In this document: positions 1-7,440 of the stretch, one piece after another
How the letters are laid out: each line of letters begins with the position of its first letter
Position numbering within the stretch: the stretch's first letter is position 1
Assembly: GCA_902594405.1 (NCBI GenBank)
Contig: CACJMB010000004.1
Coordinates: 81,773-145,772 of the forward strand
DNA length: 64,000 bases
Direction of reading: 5' to 3'
DNA from: an uncultured Pelagibacteraceae bacterium
GTDB taxonomy: Bacteria; Pseudomonadota; Alphaproteobacteria; Pelagibacterales; Pelagibacteraceae
Position numbers and translations under genes: made by a program
The notes under the pieces: generated by a model
The model's database searches: none
The model's input: the letters and a program-made list of their open reading frames with translations, nothing else
What the model was told of the DNA's origin: nothing

Positions 1-814
1 ATTTTCTGTCAATTAAATATTTTAATTTTCTAACAACTGTTGGTCTTGGTATGCCAGTAATGTCAGCAATAGACATAGCATTAACTCCCCTTTTATCTGA
101 TCCCATAATTTCTTTTCGATATGAATTAATATCTGATTTTTTTGGAGTAAATTTTGTATTTTTAATTGCATTGATAAGTACAACCATACCAATTGTAAAA
201 ACTTCTAAATCTTTCAATTCTTCTCTCCATCGACCAATATAAATAAACCAAAATTTATTAAACTGATACCAGCAGTAAGAGAAATTTTCTTTCATCGCAG
301 ATATTATTTCATTAACTGTATAAACTTCAGTTGCTAATTTTTCTTTTTTTAAAATTTTATTAAATTCATATAATATAGTTGCAAGCTCTGTCAGCGTAGT
401 AGTTGCTCTAACAGAGTAAAGCGTATCTCTTACAATAAATATTTTTTTACCAGATCTTTTAATTATTCCAGTTGTTTCTAATTCTAAAACTTTTCTCCTA
501 ACACTCTCTTTAGGAATATCGAGATCTTTTGAGATGTCTGAAATATTAATCTTTTTAATTTCGATTGATTTATCTTTATAAAATGTATCGTAGTCAATTT
601 TGATCATATTTTGCCTAAAATATACGAGGTCTTGATTTATCAAATATATAATGATGACGAACTTATCTATGTCTTTGTAATGATCGTAGGCTCTTACAAA
701 CCAATTGCTGGCTAGAGTGTAAAAAGAGGGTGCCAGTGCGGCAAAATTTTCTTCAATTACTTTATTGATTGTATTCTGATCTATATGCTCGGAAATACTT
801 GGTAAAGCGTTCAT
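1..814 (-). CDS. Putative DNA-binding regulator with two HTH segments (3' end cut off by window)
   Basis: Read leftward, an open frame starts at ATG 814 and runs off the left edge with no stop; 271 codons are visible. Upstream the frame is closed by a stop at 853-851, and this is the first ATG after it. Residues about 88-130 look like a winged helix-turn-helix: an ISDISKDLDIPKESVRRKV stretch followed by a wing ending GIIKRSGKKIFIVRD. A second HTH-like segment sits at the visible end, about residues 247-265 (MSIADITGIPRPTVVRKL). Between them is a mixed helical region with several Trp and Tyr and no recognised ligand-binding fold. The role is most likely transcriptional regulation, but I do not recognise the family. 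It is divergent from the small membrane-protein gene at 930, so it may control that gene; this is inference from position only. Confidence 0.72.
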   Translation of the reverse strand, partial: MNALPSISEHIDQNTINKVIEENFAALAPSFYTLASNWFVRAYDHYKDIDKFVIIIYLINQDLVYFRQNMIKIDYDTFYKDKSIEIKKINISDISKDLDIPKESVRRKVLELETTGIIKRSGKKIFIVRDTLYSVRATTTLTELATILYEFNKILKKEKLATEVYTVNEIISAMKENFSYCWYQFNKFWFIYIGRWREELKDLEVFTIGMVVLINAIKNTKFTPKKSDINSYRKEIMGSDKRGVNAMSIADITGIPRPTVVRKLKYLIDRK

Positions 815-929
815 ATCTTTTAAAAAAACCCAATATGAACAAAAGCTAAATTAGAGTCAACCCATTTTGGACAACCCTAGTATGTAATAAATAAACTAAT
901 AATGATTAAAATAAACAGTATAAACAAAT

Positions 930-1127
930 ATGAGTACAGAAAGCTTACATAGAACATCCGAAATTGTAGAGACCCCCTCTCAATATGTTGAAACTCCGAA
1001 AAGGGTTAATGTGGATGTTCTAAAGCAAAGGCTTTTAGAAGAAAAGAAGAAGGAAAAAGTTAAACGAACAATAATTTTATCATCTGTTATCGTTTCTTTG
1101 GGTGCTCTAACGATGTTAACTTATTAA
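930..1127 (+). CDS. Small single-pass membrane protein, unknown function
   Basis: A 65-residue product. The N-terminal half is polar and probably disordered (several TP/ET pairs). A highly basic stretch of Lys and Arg follows at about residues 31-46, and then a hydrophobic C-terminal segment (about 47-65) that could span the membrane once, with the charged part in the cytoplasm by the positive-inside rule. It resembles the 69-residue protein at 12093: both have a NV-D/N-V/I-L..R core, a Lys-rich linker and a terminal membrane segment, so I read them as a small paralogous family. The last 12 bases overlap the end of the convergent dehydrogenase gene. No function can be assigned. Confidence 0.65.
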   Translation: MSTESLHRTSEIVETPSQYVETPKRVNVDVLKQRLLEEKKKEKVKRTIILSSVIVSLGALTMLTY

Positions 1128-2120
1128 GGTTTCCAAATCTTTCTTTATTATATCCGGTATAGAAATTTCTTTTTTTGAGTTATTTTTATACCGGTTAAAT
1201 TTGTTTTGTCCTGGATACATTATTTCTTTAACTCCCTTAATCTTAGGAAGTTTTTTTATTGTTTTAATATTGTCTTTAATTCGTTGGTTATAATTCTTTT
1301 GAAATAAATTTGCTTTAAAAGTTATAAATAAATGTCCAATATTTTGTGGACCTGAAAAATCATCAAATGGATCTTTAACTCTTCCCGCATGATTTCCTCC
1401 TGTTAAAACTCCACTTAATATATCTACCATCCAAGCAAGTCCTGAGCCTCTAAAACCTGCAATTGGTAATTGAACACCCGCTAAAGCTTTTTTTGCATCA
1501 GTGGTTGGTTTGCCAAATTTATCTAAAGCAACTCCCGCAGGAATTGATTGATTATTTCTTGCTGCAACTCTTATTTTTCCTCTATTAATCATTGAGATTG
1601 ATGTATCTAAAATAAATGGAATTTTAGAACCAGTAGGGGATCCAAAACAAATTGGATTAGTTCCGAATAAAGTTTTTAATGCACCATGTGGAGCAACTGC
1701 TGGGGGAGCATTTGTATAAATCATTGTAATTAAATTTTTCTTTACTGCTTGTTCTGCGTAATAGCCTGATAAACCATAGTGACCACTATTTTTAACTGCT
1801 ACCATTCCTATTCCAGTTTTTTGTGCATGTTTAATTGCAGTTTTAATTCCTAGATCAGCTGCAACAAAACCAATACTATTATTTGCATCAATGTGAGAAA
1901 TAGAGGAGGAAATTTTTTTAATTTTAATTTTTGGTTTTGGATTAATTACTTTTTTAGAAATTCGATCACAGTACATCTTAAGTCTTGATAAACCATGTCC
2001 ATATGCACCAACTAATTCTGCATTAATTAATGCATTAGTAGAAATTAAAGCATGATCTTTACTTAGACCAAATTTTTGGAATATTTTAATGACTTGTTTT
2101 TTTAAAATTGGGGTCTTCAT
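1116..2120 (-). CDS. Malate/L-lactate dehydrogenase (LDH2) family oxidoreductase
   Basis: NAD(P)-dependent 2-hydroxyacid dehydrogenase of the LDH2/MDH2 family (YlbC, YiaK, ComC type), not the classical Rossmann malate dehydrogenase. Diagnostic segments are present: the His-containing NSGHYGLSGYYAEQA motif, ILDTSISMINRGKI, and the glycine-rich GFRGSGLAWMVDILSG near the C-terminus. Length is normal for the family. An ATG at 2156 is in frame, but the one at 2120 has a strong purine-rich ribosome site (AAGGGGGAAGAA) directly before it, so I prefer 334 residues and a 17-base gap after the permease gene. Substrate is not shown by sequence. Its place after tauABC, and the fact that ComC-type sulfolactate dehydrogenases belong to this family, make a sulfonated hydroxyacid or another sulfonate-derived product plausible; this is inference. 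Confidence 0.85.
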   Translation of the reverse strand: MKTPILKKQVIKIFQKFGLSKDHALISTNALINAELVGAYGHGLSRLKMYCDRISKKVINPKPKIKIKKISSSISHIDANNSIGFVAADLGIKTAIKHAQKTGIGMVAVKNSGHYGLSGYYAEQAVKKNLITMIYTNAPPAVAPHGALKTLFGTNPICFGSPTGSKIPFILDTSISMINRGKIRVAARNNQSIPAGVALDKFGKPTTDAKKALAGVQLPIAGFRGSGLAWMVDILSGVLTGGNHAGRVKDPFDDFSGPQNIGHLFITFKANLFQKNYNQRIKDNIKTIKKLPKIKGVKEIMYPGQNKFNRYKNNSKKEISIPDIIKKDLETLIS

Positions 2121-2137
2121 TTCTTCCCCCTTAACAT

Positions 2138-4063
2138 TTATCCTTTTCCACGCCAAGGAATAGTTTTATCTATTATTTTTCTTAATGTAATATCAAATAA
2201 AAGACCTAGTAGACCCATGATAAATATCGTTATCCAAATTACCTCGTATTGAAAGTACTTTTTAGCAACGTTTTCAACAAAACCGATACCTGTTGTACCC
2301 GCTAAAAACTCTGCAGCAACAAGCGTTCCCCAACACATACCAACAGCTACTCTAATTCCTGTAAGAATTTCAGGGAGTGAATTTGGGAAAATCACGTGTC
2401 TTAATATTTGTTTTTTAGTAGCGCCTAATGAGTGGGCTGCATGGATTTTTGAAAGCTGTGTTCCAGAAGCACCGGCTCTTGCAGAAATTATCATAATTGA
2501 TAAAGAGACCATAAATAATAAAAATACTTTTCCTGAGTTATCAATTCCAAGTACAGAAATAATCAAAGGTGCCCATGCAAGAGGAGGAACAGGTCTATAG
2601 AGTTCGATTAACGGATCAAAGAAACCTTTTGCAAACCTGTTCAGACCCATAAACAGCCCTAAAGGTACACCAATGATGATACCAAAGATTAATCCTAAAA
2701 ATACTCTTAAAAAAGAATCCCAAATATGTCCATATGGAACAGGTACTTTAAATAATTTGAAATCACCTGTAACAACTTTTAAGACATTACTTTTAAAGTT
2801 TTCTTTAACAATTCCATTTTTTGTGTGCACTGGATACTCACCAGGTAAAATATCTGCTATCCAATCTGGTAAAATAAATCCTATCATTTTACTCACGTCC
2901 ACCATCTCAATCCATAAAAGAGGAATATTTTTGTAGCCAACACTTGGTTTTGACATCAAAATGAATTTATTAAATGTATCAGATGGTTTTGGTAGCCATC
3001 TTCCTGATCCTTGTTCTGAACATGTTGGTCCACTTGCAACTATTGTTCCAGCAGGGAATAAAAGAATATCTATTAATCTTAATCCACCTTGTTCTTTATT
3101 TTGTAATTCATCAAATTCAACAATTGCTGCCTGCATTTCATTTAATGCATTAGGGGGATAGATACTTGCAAACTCTATTCTTCTAGCAATTTTAACAATG
3201 TTCTTTGCATAATCAGATGCAATTTCCTGACTATCATCTAAACCTTTTCTATAAGCTTTGATATCATCTTTAAGTTGTTTGATTGCATTTTTAAACTGTG
3301 GATTATGATTTCTTACTTTAAAAAATTTATCGTTTATAATTTTAAGTTCAGCAGCTGCTGCAGCAAATTTTAAACCTCTATTCGTTTGTGGTGCAGTTGG
3401 TATTTCTATTGTATTTTCGATAGAACCACTTCCAGAATCTATTGTTGTTATTCCCCAACCACCTTGTTCATCAATAAGCTTTTGTCTTTCAGTTTTCTGA
3501 GCATCTGTTTCGAAAGGATAATCTTTATTTTGGAAATTTGAACTTAGAAGTTTTATTTCCTCAGTCATTTCTTTGATTTTAATTTTAGTTTCCATTTCCA
3601 TTAGCTCTTCACTAGTTAAGAAAGGGATTAATTTAGATGTTCTATCAATATAGCTTACTAAAATTGCTTTTTGCTGATCATTTAAATCTGGAGATCCATT
3701 TATTTCATTAGCAATTTTTTTAAGGTTTTTATTTTCAATTTTTATAATTGATGTGCTTTTGAATTCTCTTTCTTCAATAGGAAATTGATATTTTAAACCT
3801 AATAATGACTCGTTAATTTTAGCAACTTGACATAATTCATTTGCTGATTTTGGATAAAAGCCTTTTGCGATATCCCATGAATAATAAAGCCATAACATTA
3901 GAATTGCACTCGTTCCAACTATTACCCAATGAGTTCCACCTTTTGCTCTTTCTGGATTACCAAATACAGCATCAACTTTTTCAGTTCTAATTAATCTTCT
4001 CCCATAAAGAATACAGCCAATAACAGATACGATAATTAATATTGTTACAAATTGGGTTAACAT
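2138..4063 (-). CDS. tauC: Taurine/sulfonate-type ABC transporter permease with large N-terminal extension
   Basis: Inner-membrane permease of the SsuC/TauC/NrtB type. The canonical core is residues about 446-641, with several membrane segments and the ATPase-contact EAA loop near 540-562 (AHSLGATKKQ...). It is 641 residues long, against roughly 250-280 for usual TauC. The extra N-terminal part has two membrane segments (about 5-25 and 46-66) and then about 370 mostly hydrophilic, helix-rich residues, probably outside the cytoplasm, including a GPTCSEQGSGRW segment. The start ATG overlaps the tauB stop by one base (TAATG), which indicates translational coupling. The substrate is inferred from the neighbouring binding protein and aminotransferase. 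What the extension does is unknown. Confidence 0.85.
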   Translation of the reverse strand: MLTQFVTILIIVSVIGCILYGRRLIRTEKVDAVFGNPERAKGGTHWVIVGTSAILMLWLYYSWDIAKGFYPKSANELCQVAKINESLLGLKYQFPIEEREFKSTSIIKIENKNLKKIANEINGSPDLNDQQKAILVSYIDRTSKLIPFLTSEELMEMETKIKIKEMTEEIKLLSSNFQNKDYPFETDAQKTERQKLIDEQGGWGITTIDSGSGSIENTIEIPTAPQTNRGLKFAAAAAELKIINDKFFKVRNHNPQFKNAIKQLKDDIKAYRKGLDDSQEIASDYAKNIVKIARRIEFASIYPPNALNEMQAAIVEFDELQNKEQGGLRLIDILLFPAGTIVASGPTCSEQGSGRWLPKPSDTFNKFILMSKPSVGYKNIPLLWIEMVDVSKMIGFILPDWIADILPGEYPVHTKNGIVKENFKSNVLKVVTGDFKLFKVPVPYGHIWDSFLRVFLGLIFGIIIGVPLGLFMGLNRFAKGFFDPLIELYRPVPPLAWAPLIISVLGIDNSGKVFLLFMVSLSIMIISARAGASGTQLSKIHAAHSLGATKKQILRHVIFPNSLPEILTGIRVAVGMCWGTLVAAEFLAGTTGIGFVENVAKKYFQYEVIWITIFIMGLLGLLFDITLRKIIDKTIPWRGKG

Positions 4064-4860
4064 TAATTATCTTTCCCCATTATTTCTTCTTCCATATTCC
4101 ATATCATGGATAAAATTTCTTCTCTTGTAGATGAAAATTCTTTATTTTTTTTAATTTCCCTTAAGTCTTGTGTAAGACCCATTTCTGCAAATGGTAGATT
4201 GTACTCTTTATGTATACGCCCTGGTCTTGGTGCCATTACATATAATCTTTCTCCCAGTAATAATGCTTCTTCAACAGAGTGAGTAATTAAGATGATAGTT
4301 TTTCCTGTTTCTTTCCAAATCTTTAAAACTAAAGACTGCATTTTTTCTCTTGTTAATGCATCTAACGCCCCTAATGGCTCATCCATTAAAATCAAATCAG
4401 GATCATTGATTAAACATCTTGCAAGCGCAACTCTTTGCTGCATACCACCAGATAATTGATAAGTTGGCGTGTTACCAAAACCTTTAAGTCCAACTATATC
4501 TAACCACTCATCTACTTTCTTAGCTGTGACTTCAGGATTTTCTTTTTTCATCCTAAGTCCAAAATTTACATTCTCAGCTACTGTTAACCATTCAAACAAA
4601 GCACCTTGTTGAAAAACCATTCCTCTTTCAACACCAGGTCCATCAATTTCATTATTGTTAAGTGTTATTTTTCCTGAAGTGGGTCTTAAAAATCCTGCAG
4701 TGATATTTAATAAAGTTGTTTTTCCACAACCAGAAGGACCAAGCACTGTAAGCAATTCTCCTTTTTTTAAAGTAAAGCTTACATCTTTTAAAGCATGAAC
4801 TGTTTCCCCTTTAGGAGTTTTAAAAACCATGTTCAGATTTTGAGAAATCAGATCACTCAT
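4063..4860 (-). CDS. tauB: Taurine/sulfonate-type ABC transporter ATP-binding protein
   Basis: Cytoplasmic ATPase that powers the importer. The motifs of an ABC ATPase are intact: Walker A GPSGCGKT at residues 41-48, the LSGGM signature at 136-140, Walker B LILMDEP at about 156-162 and the switch His at 194 (ITHSVEEA). The closest family is the SsuB/TauB/NrtD group, by the overall pattern and the LDALTREKMQ segment after Walker B. At 265 residues it has normal length. It lies between the binding-protein gene (86 bases upstream, with a terminator-like hairpin in the gap) and the permease gene, which it overlaps by one base. Taurine specificity is inferred from context. Confidence 0.92.
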   Translation of the reverse strand: MSDLISQNLNMVFKTPKGETVHALKDVSFTLKKGELLTVLGPSGCGKTTLLNITAGFLRPTSGKITLNNNEIDGPGVERGMVFQQGALFEWLTVAENVNFGLRMKKENPEVTAKKVDEWLDIVGLKGFGNTPTYQLSGGMQQRVALARCLINDPDLILMDEPLGALDALTREKMQSLVLKIWKETGKTIILITHSVEEALLLGERLYVMAPRPGRIHKEYNLPFAEMGLTQDLREIKKNKEFSSTREEILSMIWNMEEEIMGKDN

Positions 4861-4885
4861 AAGTGCCTTATATTAGAAATTTGAT

Positions 4886-4924
4886 AAAAAAAATAGGCAC
4901 CAATTATAAAATCAGTGCCTATTT
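4886..4924 (-). terminator. Terminator-like hairpin between tauA and tauB
   Basis: On the minus strand a perfect 10-base stem AAATAGGCAC / GTGCCTATTT (4924-4915 with 4900-4891) encloses a 14-base loop, and the stem runs into a stretch of eight T (4893-4886). It lies directly after the binding-protein gene and before the ATPase gene. This is the usual place for partial termination or 3'-end protection, which keeps binding protein in excess over the membrane subunits. Confidence 0.85.
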
Positions 4925-4946
4925 AAAAAGTTTTAAACCCTTAAAA

Positions 4947-5888
4947 TTATAAAGGTAAGAAACTTGTATCTACAGCTCCTCCTGGAGTTCCCATTCCTTT
5001 TAGGAAACCATCAAGATTACCACTTTCCATAGATGCTTTTGTTTCTTCTGGAGTTAAGAATTTGAAACCACTTAAAGTGTCTTTCATATCTGCAACTGTC
5101 ATTTCAGAAGCTTTCGCCATAGCATTCATATCAGCTTTACCAGCTTTGTATCTAGCATTAGCTTCGTGAGTAACTTCGATGAAAGTTCTTAACATACCTG
5201 GGTTTTCTTTCATGAATTTATCTGTAACAGAAGTGATATCTATACCTAAGATACCAGCTGCTCTAGCTTCATCTACAGTTAAAAGTCTTGATCCAACTGC
5301 AGTTGCTGCTTTGATAGAGTTACCACCAAATAAACATGCCATTACAACATCACCGCTTACTAATGCAGCAGCACCTTCTTCTGGGTCCATTTGAATAATG
5401 TCCATTTTACTTCTGTCAGCACCAACAACTTTCATACTTTCATCAAAAACGTATTCAGCCATTGTTCCTAGTGGAACAGCAACTTTTTTACCTTCTAATT
5501 CAGTAGCGTTTGCTTTTGTAATTCCAGATGCGTTAGATGTAACACAAGTAGTTCCACCCATTCCATATTCCATAGCAATATCAACTAATTTGATAGGTGC
5601 ATTAGATTTTACAGCATTGATAAAAGGTACCAATCCTTGAGAGTAAGAAATATCAATATCTCCTGCTAACATTGCATCAGTCATAGCTCCACCGTTAGTG
5701 AAGTTTGTCCATTTAACTGGAACACCAAGAGCTTTTGCAAAATTTTTCTTCTGCATGTCCTCTAAATTTGGGCTAGGCCATTCTAGAAAGTACGCAACTC
5801 TAACTTCGTTTGCAGCTGAATTTGCAACTGAGATCGATAGGTTAAGTGCGAATATAGATCCTAGAATAAAACTTAATATTTTTTTCAT
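4947..5888 (-). CDS. tauA: Taurine-type ABC transporter periplasmic binding protein
   Basis: Exported solute-binding protein of the TauA/SsuA/NMT1-like group. A cleavable signal peptide covers about residues 1-25 (basic MKK start, hydrophobic core, ANSA cleavage region). The mature protein opens with a VRVAYFLEWPSP strand like that of TauA proteins from other marine alphaproteobacteria, followed by GGAMTDAMLAGDIDISYSQG, typical of the first ligand-binding lobe. The ribosome site AGGGGAAT precedes the ATG. It is the first gene of a leftward operon with tauB and tauC and is divergent from the aminotransferase gene. Taurine is the best guess for ligand from family likeness plus the adjacent aminotransferase; other small sulfonates cannot be excluded. 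Confidence 0.88.
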   Translation of the reverse strand: MKKILSFILGSIFALNLSISVANSAANEVRVAYFLEWPSPNLEDMQKKNFAKALGVPVKWTNFTNGGAMTDAMLAGDIDISYSQGLVPFINAVKSNAPIKLVDIAMEYGMGGTTCVTSNASGITKANATELEGKKVAVPLGTMAEYVFDESMKVVGADRSKMDIIQMDPEEGAAALVSGDVVMACLFGGNSIKAATAVGSRLLTVDEARAAGILGIDITSVTDKFMKENPGMLRTFIEVTHEANARYKAGKADMNAMAKASEMTVADMKDTLSGFKFLTPEETKASMESGNLDGFLKGMGTPGGAVDTSFLPL

Positions 5889-6084
5889 TTATTCCCCTAT
5901 GTTTAATTAATTAAATTAACTCATTTAAATTCAATTTCAGAGGGATGTAAAACAAAAAAAATAATTCAATTAAAGGTTGTATAAATATAATACCAAATAC
6001 GGTAGACAAAATATTTCTAGCAATGAATATGATTTAGTCTAATAGTTAGAAAATTAATAACACTTTTTATAGAAAGAAATTTTT
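5889..6084. promoter_or_regulatory. Divergent intergenic region between tauA and the aminotransferase gene
   Basis: A 196-base AT-rich spacer from which the transport operon reads left and the catabolic genes read right. It must hold both promoters. A 14-base AT-only palindrome lies at 5902-5915, close to the tauA start, but such palindromes are common by chance at this base composition. I see no convincing operator and no regulator gene next to it. Confidence 0.45.
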
Positions 6085-7431
6085 ATGAGCACACAAAATA
6101 AAACAGCAATTCCAAATTCTTTAAATGAGCACTGGATGCCATTTACATCTAACAAAGATTTTAAAGAGAACCCAAGATTAATTGTTGAAGCAAAAGGTGT
6201 GTATTTAAAAAACCATCAAGGACAAACACAAATTGATGCAAGTTCAGGATTATTTTGTAATCCTTTAGGTCATGGTAGAGAAGAAATTATTGAAGCAATA
6301 ACAAACCAATTAAAAACTTTAGATTATTGCCAACCTTTCCAACAAGGTTTTGGTGGATCATTTGAATTAGCGACTAGAATTTCAAAACATACTCCAGGAA
6401 ACCTTAATAGAATGTTTTATACTATATGCGGTTCAACTGCTGTTGAAACTGCAATTAAAATTGCAATCGCTTATCACAGAGCAAGAGGTGATAGTCAAAG
6501 ATTTAGATTTGTTGGTAGAGAAAGAGGTTACCATGGAATGAATATTGGTGCGACTTCTGTTGGAGGTATGGTTAATAACGTAAAAACTTTTGCAAGTGTT
6601 TTAATGCCAGGTGTTGTTCATATGAGACATACACATTTACCAGAACATAAGTTTGTAAGTGGTCAACCAGAAACAGGTGTTGAGTTAGCAGATGACTTAG
6701 AGAGAATTTGCATGAACTTTGGAGCTGAAAATATTGCAGCTTGTATTGTTGAACCTATTGCAGGATCAACAGGTACTTTAGTTCCACCAAAAGGATACTT
6801 ACAAAGATTAAGAGAAATTTGTGATAAACATGGAATACTTTTAATTTTTGATGAAGTAATCACTGGCTGGGGAAGAACTGGATCTCCATTTGCATCTCAA
6901 GAGTATGGAGTAACTCCAGACATGATGACAATGGCAAAAGCTACTACAAACGGAATTAGTCCAATGGGTGTTGTTGCGTGTAAAGAAGATATTTATGATG
7001 CTATTGCAGAAAATGCTCCCAAAGGAACAATTGAATTATTTCATGGATATACTTATTCAGGAATTCCAATTTCTGTAGCTGCAGGTTTAGCTGTACAGGA
7101 TATTATTGAAAAAGATGATATTTTTAATAGAGCTAAAAATTTAGCACCTTATTTCCAAGAAGGTCTGATGTCTTTAAAAGATATTGATGTTGTTGATAAC
7201 ATCAGAGGATACGGAATGATGGGCGGAATAGATGTAGTGATGGATAAAAAACCAGGTGCAGCAGGATTTACTTGTTTCAAACATTGTTATGAAGCAGGTG
7301 TAAATTTTAAAGCTACTGGCGATTGTTTAATCATTGCTCCAATGTTTATTTGTGAAAAAAAACATATTGATGAGATTATAGAAAAACTTCGAACCGGAAT
7401 AACAAATTACGCAAAAAGTAAAAAGAATTAA
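6085..7431 (+). CDS. tpa: Taurine / omega-amino acid:pyruvate aminotransferase
   Basis: PLP-dependent class III (omega) aminotransferase. It would move the terminal amino group of taurine (giving sulfoacetaldehyde) or another omega-amino acid to pyruvate, making alanine. The PLP lysine is K285 (TMAKATTNG), the pyridine-nitrogen Asp is D256 in LIFDEVITGWGRTG, and the phosphate-binding GST lies near residue 116. The N-terminal WMPFT.N motif and GLFCNPLGHGR are shared with beta-alanine:pyruvate aminotransferases, so sequence alone fits beta-alanine as well. The neighbours decide in favour of taurine: a TauA-type transporter upstream and alanine dehydrogenase 9 bases downstream, which would regenerate pyruvate. 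No sulfoacetaldehyde acetyltransferase (xsc) lies in this window. Confidence 0.85.
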   Translation: MSTQNKTAIPNSLNEHWMPFTSNKDFKENPRLIVEAKGVYLKNHQGQTQIDASSGLFCNPLGHGREEIIEAITNQLKTLDYCQPFQQGFGGSFELATRISKHTPGNLNRMFYTICGSTAVETAIKIAIAYHRARGDSQRFRFVGRERGYHGMNIGATSVGGMVNNVKTFASVLMPGVVHMRHTHLPEHKFVSGQPETGVELADDLERICMNFGAENIAACIVEPIAGSTGTLVPPKGYLQRLREICDKHGILLIFDEVITGWGRTGSPFASQEYGVTPDMMTMAKATTNGISPMGVVACKEDIYDAIAENAPKGTIELFHGYTYSGIPISVAAGLAVQDIIEKDDIFNRAKNLAPYFQEGLMSLKDIDVVDNIRGYGMMGGIDVVMDKKPGAAGFTCFKHCYEAGVNFKATGDCLIIAPMFICEKKHIDEIIEKLRTGITNYAKSKKN

Positions 7432-7440
7432 TTTTCGTTT

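Noticed and set aside
51..242. Short rightward frame of 63 codons
   Set aside because: It lies fully inside the leftward HTH regulator frame, which continues over 271 codons, and has no ribosome site.
2120..2156. Longer start (ATG 2156) for the LDH2-type dehydrogenase
   Set aside because: The ATG at 2120 has a strong ribosome site, and the family opening begins there; the longer form would overlap the permease gene by 19 bases.
5902..5915. Operator at an AT-only palindrome before tauA
   Set aside because: AT-only palindromes of this size are expected by chance at this base composition, and no regulator gene is adjacent.
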